A stretch of DNA of 64,000 nucleotides from an uncultured Bacteroidaceae bacterium (GTDB lineage Bacteria; Bacteroidota; Bacteroidia; Bacteroidales; Bacteroidaceae), in contig CALULY010000011.1 in the NCBI GenBank assembly GCA_944321635.1, forward strand, positions 1 through 64,000, in the 5' to 3' direction. Both the position numbers and the translations under genes were made by a program. Positions 1 to 8,103 of the stretch are shown here, in pieces; within the stretch, counting starts at the first letter, position 1, and every line of letters starts with the position of its first letter. The notes under the pieces are model-generated. The model saw nothing but the letters and a program-made list of their open reading frames with translations. It did no database searches and was not told the origin of the DNA.

Positions 1-1277
1 ACGATGAGACTGCGTTTGCCGGCGGCAAGCCCTTCTTTCAACAATTTGCTGAAATTCTCCCACTGCATCGACGAGGTGTCTTGGAACTCGTCAATCATTA
101 TGTGGTCAATGCGTCCACCCAGCTTCTCATATATGAACGACGGGTCATCATCCCCGATCATCTCGCGCAACATATTGTTGGTGTCTGCAAGCAGGAAACG
201 GTTCTGTTCCTCGTTTTGTCTTTGCAACGTCATGGAGATGCTATCGAGCAGGCTCAGGTTGTTCACGTTCCTCAATGCGAGGTCGGCAGTGTTTATGATG
301 CGGTTGGCAGTCCGTCGCATTTCATCCGTTTCCAGCATCAGTCTTGCCAATCTGGGAGCAATGTCTTTTGCTGTTGCTGGAGACTTCTTGCTTGTCCACT
401 TGTCAGGATCGGCAGCGGCTTCATCATACGTCTTGATACAGAATTTGTCATCAGACATAATCCCGTTTGACAACTTGACGAAAAAGCCGCAAGGCCCACG
501 GCTACCGTTCTTGAAGTCCTGCAAGGCAAGTCCGTTCTCGCGGAGCAGCCCTTCAAACGCCTCGACCTGCACGGCTATTGATTGCGTGGCTGTCTCCTTT
601 TGCAGCGACAGCATCCTCTTGAAGCTATCGATGGTCTCGGGCGACGGGTTGACCTTTTGCGCGGCATAAGTCTCATCAAATATGTGGCGGGAAAAAGACT
701 TTATGCTTGAATCTATCTTCCAACCCTTGTCGTCAGTCAAACGTTCCTCGATGTATCGCAGGATGACCTGCAACAATTGCCGGTTGTTGTGGAGGCCCTC
801 AAGCAGTGCATCGACCGCTTCGTCAAGGGCACGGCCTGAATCAAGTTCGACGTTGAAACTCGTGCTTAGCCTCAATTCATGGGCAAGTTGCTTCAACACC
901 CTTTGGAAGAACGAGTCAATCGTCTCGACACGGAAGTTGCTGTAATCACCAAGGATGACCGACAGGGCCTTTTGAGCACGGTCTTTTATAAAATCGCTCG
1001 TGAAGTCGGGATTCCTCTCTTGCAACACAGCGCGGTAGGCTTTTGATGACCCCAGCCCGTTGGCAAGGCCATAGAGCTGCGAGAGTATCCTTGTCTTCAT
1101 CTCGACAGTCGCCTTGTTGGTGAAAGTCACCGCAAGCGTCCTTTTATAAGACGAGATGTCCCTCAGCAGCATCTCGATGTACTCGACCGAGAGAGTGAAC
1201 GTCTTCCCGCTGCCAGCCGATGCCTTGTATATGATCAAATCGCGATGACTGCCGCCATCAATGTTCCTGTCTGCCAT
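1..1277 (-). CDS. UvrD/RecB-type superfamily 1 DNA helicase, N-terminal part
   Basis: The reading frame starts at an ATG at 1277 and stays open to the left edge, so only about 425 N-terminal residues are visible. Residues 19-26 read ASAGSGKT, a Walker A motif of superfamily 1 helicases. This is followed by an AVTFTNKA motif typical of UvrD/RecB (motif Ia) and, near residue 395, by MIDEFQDTS, the Walker B motif (motif II). Long insertions between these motifs fit RecB/AddA-like helicase-nucleases better than the compact UvrD, so a role in double-strand break processing is inferred. The C-terminal half, where a nuclease domain would lie, is outside the window. It starts 32 bp after the GH84 stop codon on the same strand and may be co-transcribed with it. 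Confidence 0.88.
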   Translation of the reverse strand, partial: MADRNIDGGSHRDLIIYKASAGSGKTFTLSVEYIEMLLRDISSYKRTLAVTFTNKATVEMKTRILSQLYGLANGLGSSKAYRAVLQERNPDFTSDFIKDRAQKALSVILGDYSNFRVETIDSFFQRVLKQLAHELRLSTSFNVELDSGRALDEAVDALLEGLHNNRQLLQVILRYIEERLTDDKGWKIDSSIKSFSRHIFDETYAAQKVNPSPETIDSFKRMLSLQKETATQSIAVQVEAFEGLLRENGLALQDFKNGSRGPCGFFVKLSNGIMSDDKFCIKTYDEAAADPDKWTSKKSPATAKDIAPRLARLMLETDEMRRTANRIINTADLALRNVNNLSLLDSISMTLQRQNEEQNRFLLADTNNMLREMIGDDDPSFIYEKLGGRIDHIMIDEFQDTSSMQWENFSKLLKEGLAAGKRSLI

Positions 1278-1309
1278 TTGCCCTTACGTTTTTTGATTGA
1301 TGACTGCCC

Positions 1310-4300
1310 TCAAAGCTTGACAGTCGCATCCGTTCCGTCAACGAGACGCAACCTGACAATCAAGACATCGTTTGCATGAGCCTCATCCACCTGTATCGTC
1401 AGACCTGGATGCCGTGCTTCAAAGACTTTCACGCCGTCAACAGTCCACACAGTCACTGTCTCAATGTCGCCAATGCCTCGCAAGCCTATCACACTTCCAT
1501 CTCTCGACAGGTTCACATCATCCAGCGGTGCAATCCCGACATCAGGATCTTCAGGCTCGACGCGATGCTCGACATACGGTTTTCCAACTGGATATATCTC
1601 AACGAGCGACGGGATGTTGTCACTATCCCATTCTATCTTCAACGCGGAGATGCTGTCCGTCTCTGACACATCAAACACAGTGGTGTTGCCAGCCAAAGCA
1701 CCTATCTGTCCCCATTTTCCATCAGCGAGGAGTGAAACGGCAGGGGCATTGTCCGATTGTGTGAAATCCGTGTTTTGATAAATTGCAACGCTGTCTATCC
1801 TTATGTTCTCTATGAACCTGTAAACTATCTGACCCGCACCGTCCGCCAGATATGCATCATCAAGCAAACGGTCGGACAGGCAAGGGACATACACACCGTC
1901 CTCGTCAACCGCCTGGGCTATGCCGCTCGAAGTCTCTACGGTGAACTCTGCCACCTGCAACCATTCCTGCGTCGTCACAGACTTGAGCACCATCCGGACA
2001 TATCTGACCACCTTGCCACCGGCATCGCACACAAAACGTCCGTCACCATCCAAGTCGTCCCGGGTGAACGAGGCTATTTCCTCCCAATCTGAAGCGTCAT
2101 TGGAGACCTCGACAGATGTCTCGCCAGAAGGTCTGTCCGGGCCATTGAACTGCAACGAGACTTGATGCCGCGACGACTGCCCGCCAAAGTCAAGCATGAT
2201 GTAATCACCAACCTCTTGCGCCGCATCACTCCAAAAGAATGTCAAGGCAGCGCCATCCACCACATTCGTTATGTCATAGGTGTCATACGTCCCCATGTTG
2301 GTACTTGGGGTGGCATCCTCAAATCCTGTCGCTTCCTCAAATGTGATTGCAAGCGAATCGACAGTCACGACGGCGGCATCACTTTCAGAAATGTTTTTTA
2401 TCCTGAAATAAGCAAGTTCGCACCCCCCATCATCCACATCCGAAGCCGGCATCCACTCCTTGCCGCTGACCGAATGCTGCAATTGCAAATTGCCGTCCAA
2501 GCCGTCAAACACTCCGGCGAAGTTTGCTTCCTTTATTTCGTTAAGGTTCACACCCACATATTCGCTTGCGCCGAGAGTGATGCCATCCAGCCCGCGCAGC
2601 ACCACGGTCTTGAGTCTCTCATCGACCTCGACACTGCCGGGCAAGGCATCGAGGTTGGTGATCGGTTCTGCCCCTTCCGCCCTTTCAGGCAAGGAAATGG
2701 AAAAGTCATCAATGAGCCCGGCAATGTATTCGACAAACGGTTCCATCTTTTGCTGCGACGGGAAGGCTTCCTGGTATCTCACCGTGACATCATTGCCCGA
2801 CCCCTCAAACACCCTGACGATGTGCGCAGAGTCGTTGTGCAACGAGTTGACAGACATCTTGATCTTGGTGCTTAGGGTCCACGCCGTCTCGTCGGCATTC
2901 ATCATGTAGGTGATGGCATCGCAGATGATGCCCGTCATGCTCTTGAGCTTTGCCACCCAAGGGGCAATGTCGGCATACATAAGCGAGCAACGCGGGTCAT
3001 CCATCCCTTCCATCCCCTCCAACTTGATGCAGGCATCGTTGATGGCACGCGCCTTCTCCAGCAAAGTCGCGGCGCACGATGGCAGCACGCCTGGCGTGTA
3101 CTCCGACCTGAATGTCTCGTACAACGCCGTCAATTCGCTGTCCTCGACCAGCGCGTCAGAGTTTGCCGCGAACAGCCGCAAGGCATCCCGCAGCTCCGCA
3201 TCCTCATACTCGAAATCAAAGAACGCCTCCCAACTGTCCGTGGCGTCAAACTGCCCTGGATTCCACGAGTAGTCTGCCGCCCCAAACAATGCCACCTTTG
3301 AGGCGTTGCCCTGCGTCATCGGGTTCAACACCAAGCCGAGCATAGTGTTGATCGGCCCGTCATCCTCTATCGTCCAGTGGGTCGTCAGCTCACGCATATA
3401 CAACCTCTCGTCATGGTCGTCGTTGACCGGATTGTTCCACCACATGACGGCATTGCGCCCCACCCTTGATGCCATGTCGGCGCACGACAGACCACGTATG
3501 TTGGAAAAGCAGTCATAACCGGTGAAAGCTATGACCACCTCGTCATCGACATCGGCAAGGTCATACAACGTATAGGAAGCCCCGTAGTTGAGCGCGTAGG
3601 CCGTCGGAACGAAGAACAACGGTGCTACCCCATCCTCCCCCTCGCTGCCATAGGCTTCGCGCAGCCTCTTCTGGGTCTGGTCGGCAAGACGAGCCTGCAA
3701 AGCGCCCGACGGGGTGTAGGTCATGTCATCGATGAACACGCCGAAGCCCCTTACCCCCAACTCGTACATGTGGGCAAATTTCTCCATGATGTCGGACACG
3801 CCCTGGTCTATGCCTGCCTCGCTTGAGAAGCTGATGCCGTTTTGCAACGCAGGATGTATCGCCCACACGAAATCCACATTGCAAACCTCAGCCTCGCGGG
3901 TGATTGCCCTGAAGTCGTCTTGCGACAGCACGCCGTTGTGCTCCTGCTGCTCGGTCAACTGAGTGGGATAGTCCTCGCGCCACTGTCCGAGGTGATAAGG
4001 GTCGGACTTGGGGCCGTAGATGAAAGTGTTCATCTTGTAACGCTTGCAGAACCTGAGCAACTCGCTGATTGTCTCGGTCGAATAGGGTATGCCATAGAAT
4101 CCCTCCACAATGCCCCTGAACCTCGTGTGGGCATAGTCGTCAATCTCAAGCCCCGGGAGGCTCTCACCGCCCGTCGGCTTCAGGAGCTGGTCGAGGCTGG
4201 CCATGGCATAGAACTCCGACCCGTCGCCATTGCCGAGCACGAGGATGTCACCATTGGCATGATTGCCGTTGACCCTGATGAGATGCTGGTCAAACCTGTT

Positions 4301-4639
4301 GCCGGCCGCATCAAACACCGAGCGGTCAACGCCGTGCGTGTCAGCGTAGGCATCAACCGCCCCGCCCGACCCGTTCACCCCAAGCAGAATGTTGGTCTGG
4401 CTGTCGGTCGGCGATGATGACCGCGAGGCGGCTATGCCATACGAGCCGAGCACCTCCATGAGACGGTCAACAGAGACCTGAGGCACACCGTCCTCGACGA
4501 CGAGGTTGACAGTGCGGGTGACGGCCACGGTCGTCCCGTCGGCCACACAGCGTTGGGGCACCGGACGGATGTCCTGCCCATACACGAAAACGCCAGTTGC
4601 CAGCAAGGCGGCAAGCGCGGCAATCTTGATCTTTGTCAT
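1310..4639 (-). CDS. Secreted GH84 beta-N-acetylglucosaminidase with discoidin-like domain
   Basis: The protein has 1109 residues from the chosen ATG; an upstream in-frame start would add 77 residues that look untranslated, whereas this start gives a clear signal peptide (MTKIKIAALAALLATGVF). The GH84 core begins near residue 175 with RGIVEGFYG, and the catalytic Asp pair is seen in GVFIDDMTY at residues 304-305. GH84 enzymes remove beta-linked GlcNAc by substrate-assisted catalysis. An N-terminal alpha/beta domain precedes the core, an F5/8-type C (discoidin-like) region lies at roughly residues 850-980, and the last about 80 residues resemble a T9SS sorting tail. It is longer than the well-known Bacteroides GH84 enzymes because of these added domains. 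Probable role: trimming host mucin or glycoprotein GlcNAc at the cell surface. Confidence 0.92.
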   Translation of the reverse strand: MTKIKIAALAALLATGVFVYGQDIRPVPQRCVADGTTVAVTRTVNLVVEDGVPQVSVDRLMEVLGSYGIAASRSSSPTDSQTNILLGVNGSGGAVDAYADTHGVDRSVFDAAGNRFDQHLIRVNGNHANGDILVLGNGDGSEFYAMASLDQLLKPTGGESLPGLEIDDYAHTRFRGIVEGFYGIPYSTETISELLRFCKRYKMNTFIYGPKSDPYHLGQWREDYPTQLTEQQEHNGVLSQDDFRAITREAEVCNVDFVWAIHPALQNGISFSSEAGIDQGVSDIMEKFAHMYELGVRGFGVFIDDMTYTPSGALQARLADQTQKRLREAYGSEGEDGVAPLFFVPTAYALNYGASYTLYDLADVDDEVVIAFTGYDCFSNIRGLSCADMASRVGRNAVMWWNNPVNDDHDERLYMRELTTHWTIEDDGPINTMLGLVLNPMTQGNASKVALFGAADYSWNPGQFDATDSWEAFFDFEYEDAELRDALRLFAANSDALVEDSELTALYETFRSEYTPGVLPSCAATLLEKARAINDACIKLEGMEGMDDPRCSLMYADIAPWVAKLKSMTGIICDAITYMMNADETAWTLSTKIKMSVNSLHNDSAHIVRVFEGSGNDVTVRYQEAFPSQQKMEPFVEYIAGLIDDFSISLPERAEGAEPITNLDALPGSVEVDERLKTVVLRGLDGITLGASEYVGVNLNEIKEANFAGVFDGLDGNLQLQHSVSGKEWMPASDVDDGGCELAYFRIKNISESDAAVVTVDSLAITFEEATGFEDATPSTNMGTYDTYDITNVVDGAALTFFWSDAAQEVGDYIMLDFGGQSSRHQVSLQFNGPDRPSGETSVEVSNDASDWEEIASFTRDDLDGDGRFVCDAGGKVVRYVRMVLKSVTTQEWLQVAEFTVETSSGIAQAVDEDGVYVPCLSDRLLDDAYLADGAGQIVYRFIENIRIDSVAIYQNTDFTQSDNAPAVSLLADGKWGQIGALAGNTTVFDVSETDSISALKIEWDSDNIPSLVEIYPVGKPYVEHRVEPEDPDVGIAPLDDVNLSRDGSVIGLRGIGDIETVTVWTVDGVKVFEARHPGLTIQVDEAHANDVLIVRLRLVDGTDATVKL

Positions 4640-4736
4640 AACTGTTAACGTGAAAATGTCTTTGTCAATGAATGCGAATATAGGCATTTTGCGGCATTTC
4701 TCCCACCCGCGCGCCGCAACATCCGGCCTATCAGTC

Positions 4737-4808
4737 AAAAAGGTCGGATGTACCGGGCAAAAAGGTCTGATGTTTTCTACGAAAAGGTCAGATGTTTTAA
4801 GCAAAAGG
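4737..4808. repeat. Three to four direct repeats, 22-bp period, AAAAGGTCnGATGT
   Basis: The motif AAAAGGTC followed by (G/T/A)GATGT recurs with its GG at 4742, 4764 and 4786, exactly 22 bp apart, with a degenerate fourth copy (AAAAGGG) at 4803-4809. The copies sit upstream of the GH84 gene on the minus strand and next to a different 22-bp array. They could be regulator binding sites on one face of the helix (about two turns apart) or part of a minisatellite element; the second view fits the similar arrays elsewhere in the window. Confidence 0.75.
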
Positions 4809-4812
4809 GTTC

Positions 4813-4878
4813 TTTGTAAGTGCGACTTACAAAGGTTGTAAGTGCCAGTTACAAAGATTGTAAGTCGCACTTACAAAA
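4813..4878. repeat. Three 22-bp palindromic units, copy A
   Basis: Three consecutive 22-bp units each contain the near-palindrome TTGTAAGTGnnACTTACAA. The same 66-bp arrangement, with identical unit length and the same first and last unit endings, occurs at 53259-53324. Each unit could form a hairpin. The element lies between two minus-strand genes and no coding function is apparent. Confidence 0.9.
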
Positions 4879-4944
4879 GACGACATCGCCATGGCGCGCC
4901 GACACCCGTCCCGGATGCCCGGGCATGATGCCGCCGCCACGCCG

Positions 4945-5688
4945 TCAATCCGAGCTGCGGGTCGCTTGCCTGGCGAGTTGCTGGAACACGTCGTCCATCG
5001 TGCGTGCTGCGTATTGCCGCTTGAGACCGTCGGGGGTGTCGAGGGCTTTTATCCTGCCGTCCACCATGATCGAGACGCGGTCGCAGTACTCCGCCTCGTC
5101 CATGTAGTGAGTGGTGACAAAAACAGTTATGCCACGGTCGGCAGCGCGGTAGATGAGTTCCCAAAACTGGCGGCGAGTCACCGGGTCAACGCCGCCGGTC
5201 GGCTCGTCGAGGAACACGACCTTGGGCTCATGGAAGATCGAGACCGAGAATGCCAGCTTTTGCTTCCAGCCCAGCGGCAGGGACTTGACAATGGTGCCGC
5301 GCTCGGCCTCCAGCCCGAGCTCGCCGAGCATCTCATCGGTCTTGGCGGCGATCTGCTTGCCTCCCATGCCATATATGCCGCCAAAGAGGCGCAGGTTCTC
5401 CCACACGCGCAAATCCTCGTAGAGCGAGAACTTCTGGCTCATATACCCTATGCTTCTCTTCACCATCTCGGGCTGGGTGGATATGTCATATCCTGCCACC
5501 ACACCCCGACCCGATGTCGGGACGCTCAACCCGCAGAGCATCCTCATGGCAGTTGTCTTGCCCGCGCCATTGGCCCCGAGGAAGCCGAATATCTCCCCGC
5601 GCGCCACGTCAAACGTTATCCCATCGACGGCAGTGAACCGTCCGAAACGCTTGGTCAGGCGGTCTGTGATTATCACCTTGTCATTCAT
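4945..5688 (-). CDS. ABC transporter ATP-binding protein (second half of a YbhF-like pair)
   Basis: This 247-residue ATPase has a Walker A motif GANGAGKTT near residue 40 and a Walker B motif VVFLDEPTGGVDP. The usual LSGGQ signature is replaced by LPLGWKQ, a change also known from the C-terminal half of YbhF-type double ATPases, so it is probably a family trait and not damage. The ATG overlaps the end of the upstream ATPase gene by 8 bp, which indicates translational coupling. The two ATPases together would correspond to one split YbhF. ABC-2 type exporters of this kind move drugs or small hydrophobic molecules through a TolC channel. No permease gene follows; the next gene is the unrelated GH84 enzyme after a repeat-rich gap. 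Confidence 0.9.
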   Translation of the reverse strand: MNDKVIITDRLTKRFGRFTAVDGITFDVARGEIFGFLGANGAGKTTAMRMLCGLSVPTSGRGVVAGYDISTQPEMVKRSIGYMSQKFSLYEDLRVWENLRLFGGIYGMGGKQIAAKTDEMLGELGLEAERGTIVKSLPLGWKQKLAFSVSIFHEPKVVFLDEPTGGVDPVTRRQFWELIYRAADRGITVFVTTHYMDEAEYCDRVSIMVDGRIKALDTPDGLKRQYAARTMDDVFQQLARQATRSSD

Positions 5689-6598
5689 GGCTATTGGAAT
5701 TGGAGAGCAACATGAAACAATCCTCCACCGACGGGCTTATGGCAGACACCGAGACGGACGAGTGGCCGAGTGCGGCGAGATAGGCTTTGAGCTGCCCAGG
5801 CGAGCCCTGCCCGTCGAATGTGACATGATAGGCATCCCCGAACGAGAACGACGATTGCAGGTGGCCATAGCCGCGCAAGTCCATGAGCAACTGGTGCATC
5901 TTGTCCGACCGCACAGCCCAGAGCGTCCGGGGATAGTGTGAGACGATGCCGGCGGGAGTGTCAACGCCAAGGAAACGCCCTCCTTGCATCAAGGCTATGC
6001 GGTCGCACAGCGTTGCCTCGTCCATGTAGGGGGTGGAGACGAGGATGGTGATCCCCTGCCGCTTCAACCTGAGCAGCATCGCCCAGAACTCTTTGCGCGA
6101 GACGGGGTCAACGCCCGTCGTGGGTTCGTCAAGGAACAAGACGGACGGTTTGTGGATGAGCGCGCAGCTCAAAGCCAGCTTTTGCTTCATCCCACCCGAG
6201 AGCTTCCCAGCCTTGCGGTGCTTGAACGGCTCGATTTGCTTGTAGATGTCCTCGATGAGATGGTAGTTCTCCTTAACTGTCGTGCCGAACACTGTGGCAA
6301 AAAATTCCAGGTTCTCCTCCACGGTCAAGTCTTGGTAGAGCGAGAACTTGCCGGGCATATAGCCTATCATGTCGCGTATCCGCTTGTAGTCCCGCACCAC
6401 GTCGTGCCCCATGACCGATGCCGAGCCGCTGTCGGCAAGGAGCAGCGTGGTGAGGATGCGGAACAAGGTGGTCTTGCCTGCCCCGTCTGGACCTATGAGC
6501 CCGTAGATTTCGCCTTCATCGACGGCGAATGTCAGGCCGCGCAACGCTTGCACCTTGCCGTAGGTCTTGGTGACATCATGCACTTGGACTGCTTTCAT
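5681..6598 (-). CDS. ABC transporter ATP-binding protein (first half of a YbhF-like pair)
   Basis: The product has 305 residues. Walker A is GPDGAGKTT at about residues 36-44, the signature LSGGMKQ is at about 133-139 and Walker B VLFLDEPTTGVDP at about 153-165, all intact. A C-terminal extension of about 90 residues follows the nucleotide-binding domain. It lies 23 bp downstream of a TolC-type gene and overlaps the next ATPase by 8 bp, so tolC and the two ATPases form one minus-strand operon. In related operons an HlyD-type adaptor and two ABC-2 permeases accompany these genes; none is found here. Export of a drug-like substrate is inferred from the family only. Confidence 0.92.
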   Translation of the reverse strand: MKAVQVHDVTKTYGKVQALRGLTFAVDEGEIYGLIGPDGAGKTTLFRILTTLLLADSGSASVMGHDVVRDYKRIRDMIGYMPGKFSLYQDLTVEENLEFFATVFGTTVKENYHLIEDIYKQIEPFKHRKAGKLSGGMKQKLALSCALIHKPSVLFLDEPTTGVDPVSRKEFWAMLLRLKRQGITILVSTPYMDEATLCDRIALMQGGRFLGVDTPAGIVSHYPRTLWAVRSDKMHQLLMDLRGYGHLQSSFSFGDAYHVTFDGQGSPGQLKAYLAALGHSSVSVSAISPSVEDCFMLLSNSNSHE

Positions 6599-6621
6599 TG
6601 TTGCCGGTCGCTAAGGTTGAT

Positions 6622-7893
6622 TCAGTTGTTTGTGACGTATTTGAGATTGTAGATGGACATCAACAGCTCGATCTCGTGCACCAACTTGTCCTGGATTGCG
6701 GCCTGCTCGGCGTTTATGTCGCGTGTCAGGTCCGTGCCCGAGATTGTCCCGTTGGCCATCTTGGCTTGAGATGCCTCCTTGACAGAACGCCGCAGGGCTA
6801 TGATTTCATCGTCGTACTTGAGTTGTTCGACATAGTTGTCGATTGCCGTAGTGCGCTGCGCCACGTCGAGTGATGTGTTGAAGATGAATGTCTCACGCTG
6901 CGTCTCGATCATCTGCCTGCTGGTGGCAATCCGCCGCTGGTCATTGCGCTTGGTGTAGAATCCTCCGATGTTCCACGTCAGGCGTACCCCGGCGACATAG
7001 TAGGGCTTGAAGTCGTCATCAAGCACATCCAGTCCTGGCCTGCCCAGGCCTCCCGTGACGAACAATCCGAGGCGCGGTGTCAATCCGGAGACGATGCGGT
7101 CGTCTTGCGCTTGCAAATTGCGGATCTGGGCGTCAAACAGAGCCAGTTCGGGACGGTTGTTCTCCACTGTTGAGGGGCGTGACGGCACGGGCTTGACCAA
7201 CGTCGTACCGGGAGTGATTTCTTCCCCGATGAGTTGCGACAGCATGGCGGCGTAGGCTTGCCGGGTGCTGGTGAACTTCACTTCGTTTTGTTTCGCCTTC
7301 AGCAAATCGACTTTCAAGGCATCAAGGTCGGACTGGTTGGCGATGCCATTGCGCAGGTAGGACTCGACTTGCCGGCAATTGCGCTCCAGCTCGTCTTGCA
7401 GCAGGCGGATTTGCTCAATCTGCGCGTCGGCAAGCAGTATGCCGAAAAAGAGTTGGTTGACCCTCTCGTTGATGGCGTAGACGGAGACATCCAGGTTCCT
7501 CTGGTCAACCTCGGCTTGGGTTCGCAGATTTTCCTTGGCGGCACGGACAGCACCACCGTCCCAGATGGGTTGGTTGAGGTCAAGGGTGAGCTTGTACTGG
7601 TCTTTGCTGACGGTCGGAATCTCTATACCCCTAAATCCCATGGCATCAAGGTCGAGCGGTATCTGCGTCACGTCCGACTGGTAGGTAGCCTGCGCCGAGA
7701 AGTTGAGTTGCGGCAAGTAGCCCCGCCGTGCGTTGGAGAGGTTGTAGTCCTTGGTTTTCTCTATCAGACCTCGCTGACGGATGAGTGGATAGTTGGCTTG
7801 CGCCTTGCGGTAACATTCCTCCACCGTGAGCTGCGCCCAGCAAGCACAGTTGCAGGCTATGGCGAGGATGAGTGTCGTGATTGCGGCTTTCAT
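6622..7893 (-). CDS. TolC-family outer membrane efflux protein
   Basis: This 423-residue protein begins with a signal peptide ending near CWAQ (residues 18-21) and then shows the two-fold helical repeat of outer membrane efflux proteins, with long amphipathic helices rich in Gln, Asn and Ala (for example around residues 110-215 and 310-415). TolC trimers form the outer membrane and periplasmic exit channel for efflux pumps and type I secretion. It is the first gene of a short operon with two ABC ATPases. The length is normal for the family. A second, unrelated TolC gene lies at 41954. Confidence 0.92.
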   Translation of the reverse strand: MKAAITTLILAIACNCACWAQLTVEECYRKAQANYPLIRQRGLIEKTKDYNLSNARRGYLPQLNFSAQATYQSDVTQIPLDLDAMGFRGIEIPTVSKDQYKLTLDLNQPIWDGGAVRAAKENLRTQAEVDQRNLDVSVYAINERVNQLFFGILLADAQIEQIRLLQDELERNCRQVESYLRNGIANQSDLDALKVDLLKAKQNEVKFTSTRQAYAAMLSQLIGEEITPGTTLVKPVPSRPSTVENNRPELALFDAQIRNLQAQDDRIVSGLTPRLGLFVTGGLGRPGLDVLDDDFKPYYVAGVRLTWNIGGFYTKRNDQRRIATSRQMIETQRETFIFNTSLDVAQRTTAIDNYVEQLKYDDEIIALRRSVKEASQAKMANGTISGTDLTRDINAEQAAIQDKLVHEIELLMSIYNLKYVTNN

Positions 7894-8030
7894 ATCAATC
7901 TATATTTGCTTGGCATGACAGTCATGCGAGGATGTCGCGCTGCCGCTCAAGCAATGTTGGCGGCAGTTGTAAACGACGTAAATATATGGTGATTTCATCT
8001 AACTGCACTTGCATTTGCGCTCATTTTCCT

Positions 8031-8070
8031 AAAAAAGAGACCGCACCATGCCGGTCGCACGGTGCGGTCT
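8031..8070 (-). terminator. Rho-independent terminator after yidC
   Basis: A perfect 10-bp stem AGACCGCACC / GGTGCGGTCT (8038-8047 with 8061-8070) is followed on the minus strand by CTTTTTT. It lies 34 bp beyond the yidC stop codon and should end the pyrG-yidC transcript. Confidence 0.88.
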
Positions 8071-8103
8071 CACTTGTCTTTGTCGCTGGGAGGCTGTTGC
8101 CTG

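Larger units (their letters stand above)
4640..4944. other. Intergenic region filled with 22-bp-period repeats
   Basis: This 305-bp gap separates the ABC ATPase stop from the GH84 start. No convincing gene is present. Most of it is repetitive: three to four direct repeats at 4737-4808 and three palindromic units at 4813-4878, listed separately. The promoter of the GH84 gene must lie here or upstream; a TATATTCG sequence on the minus strand near 4675 is one mismatch from the Bacteroidetes TAnnTTTG box but is only weak evidence. Confidence 0.7.

Noticed and set aside
4640..4870. A 77-residue N-terminal extension of the GH84 protein
   Set aside because: It would translate the 22-bp repeats and place residues before a very good signal peptide.
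4813..4878. A CRISPR array reading of the 22-bp repeats
   Set aside because: Units are adjacent without unique spacers, are too short, and no cas genes are in the window.
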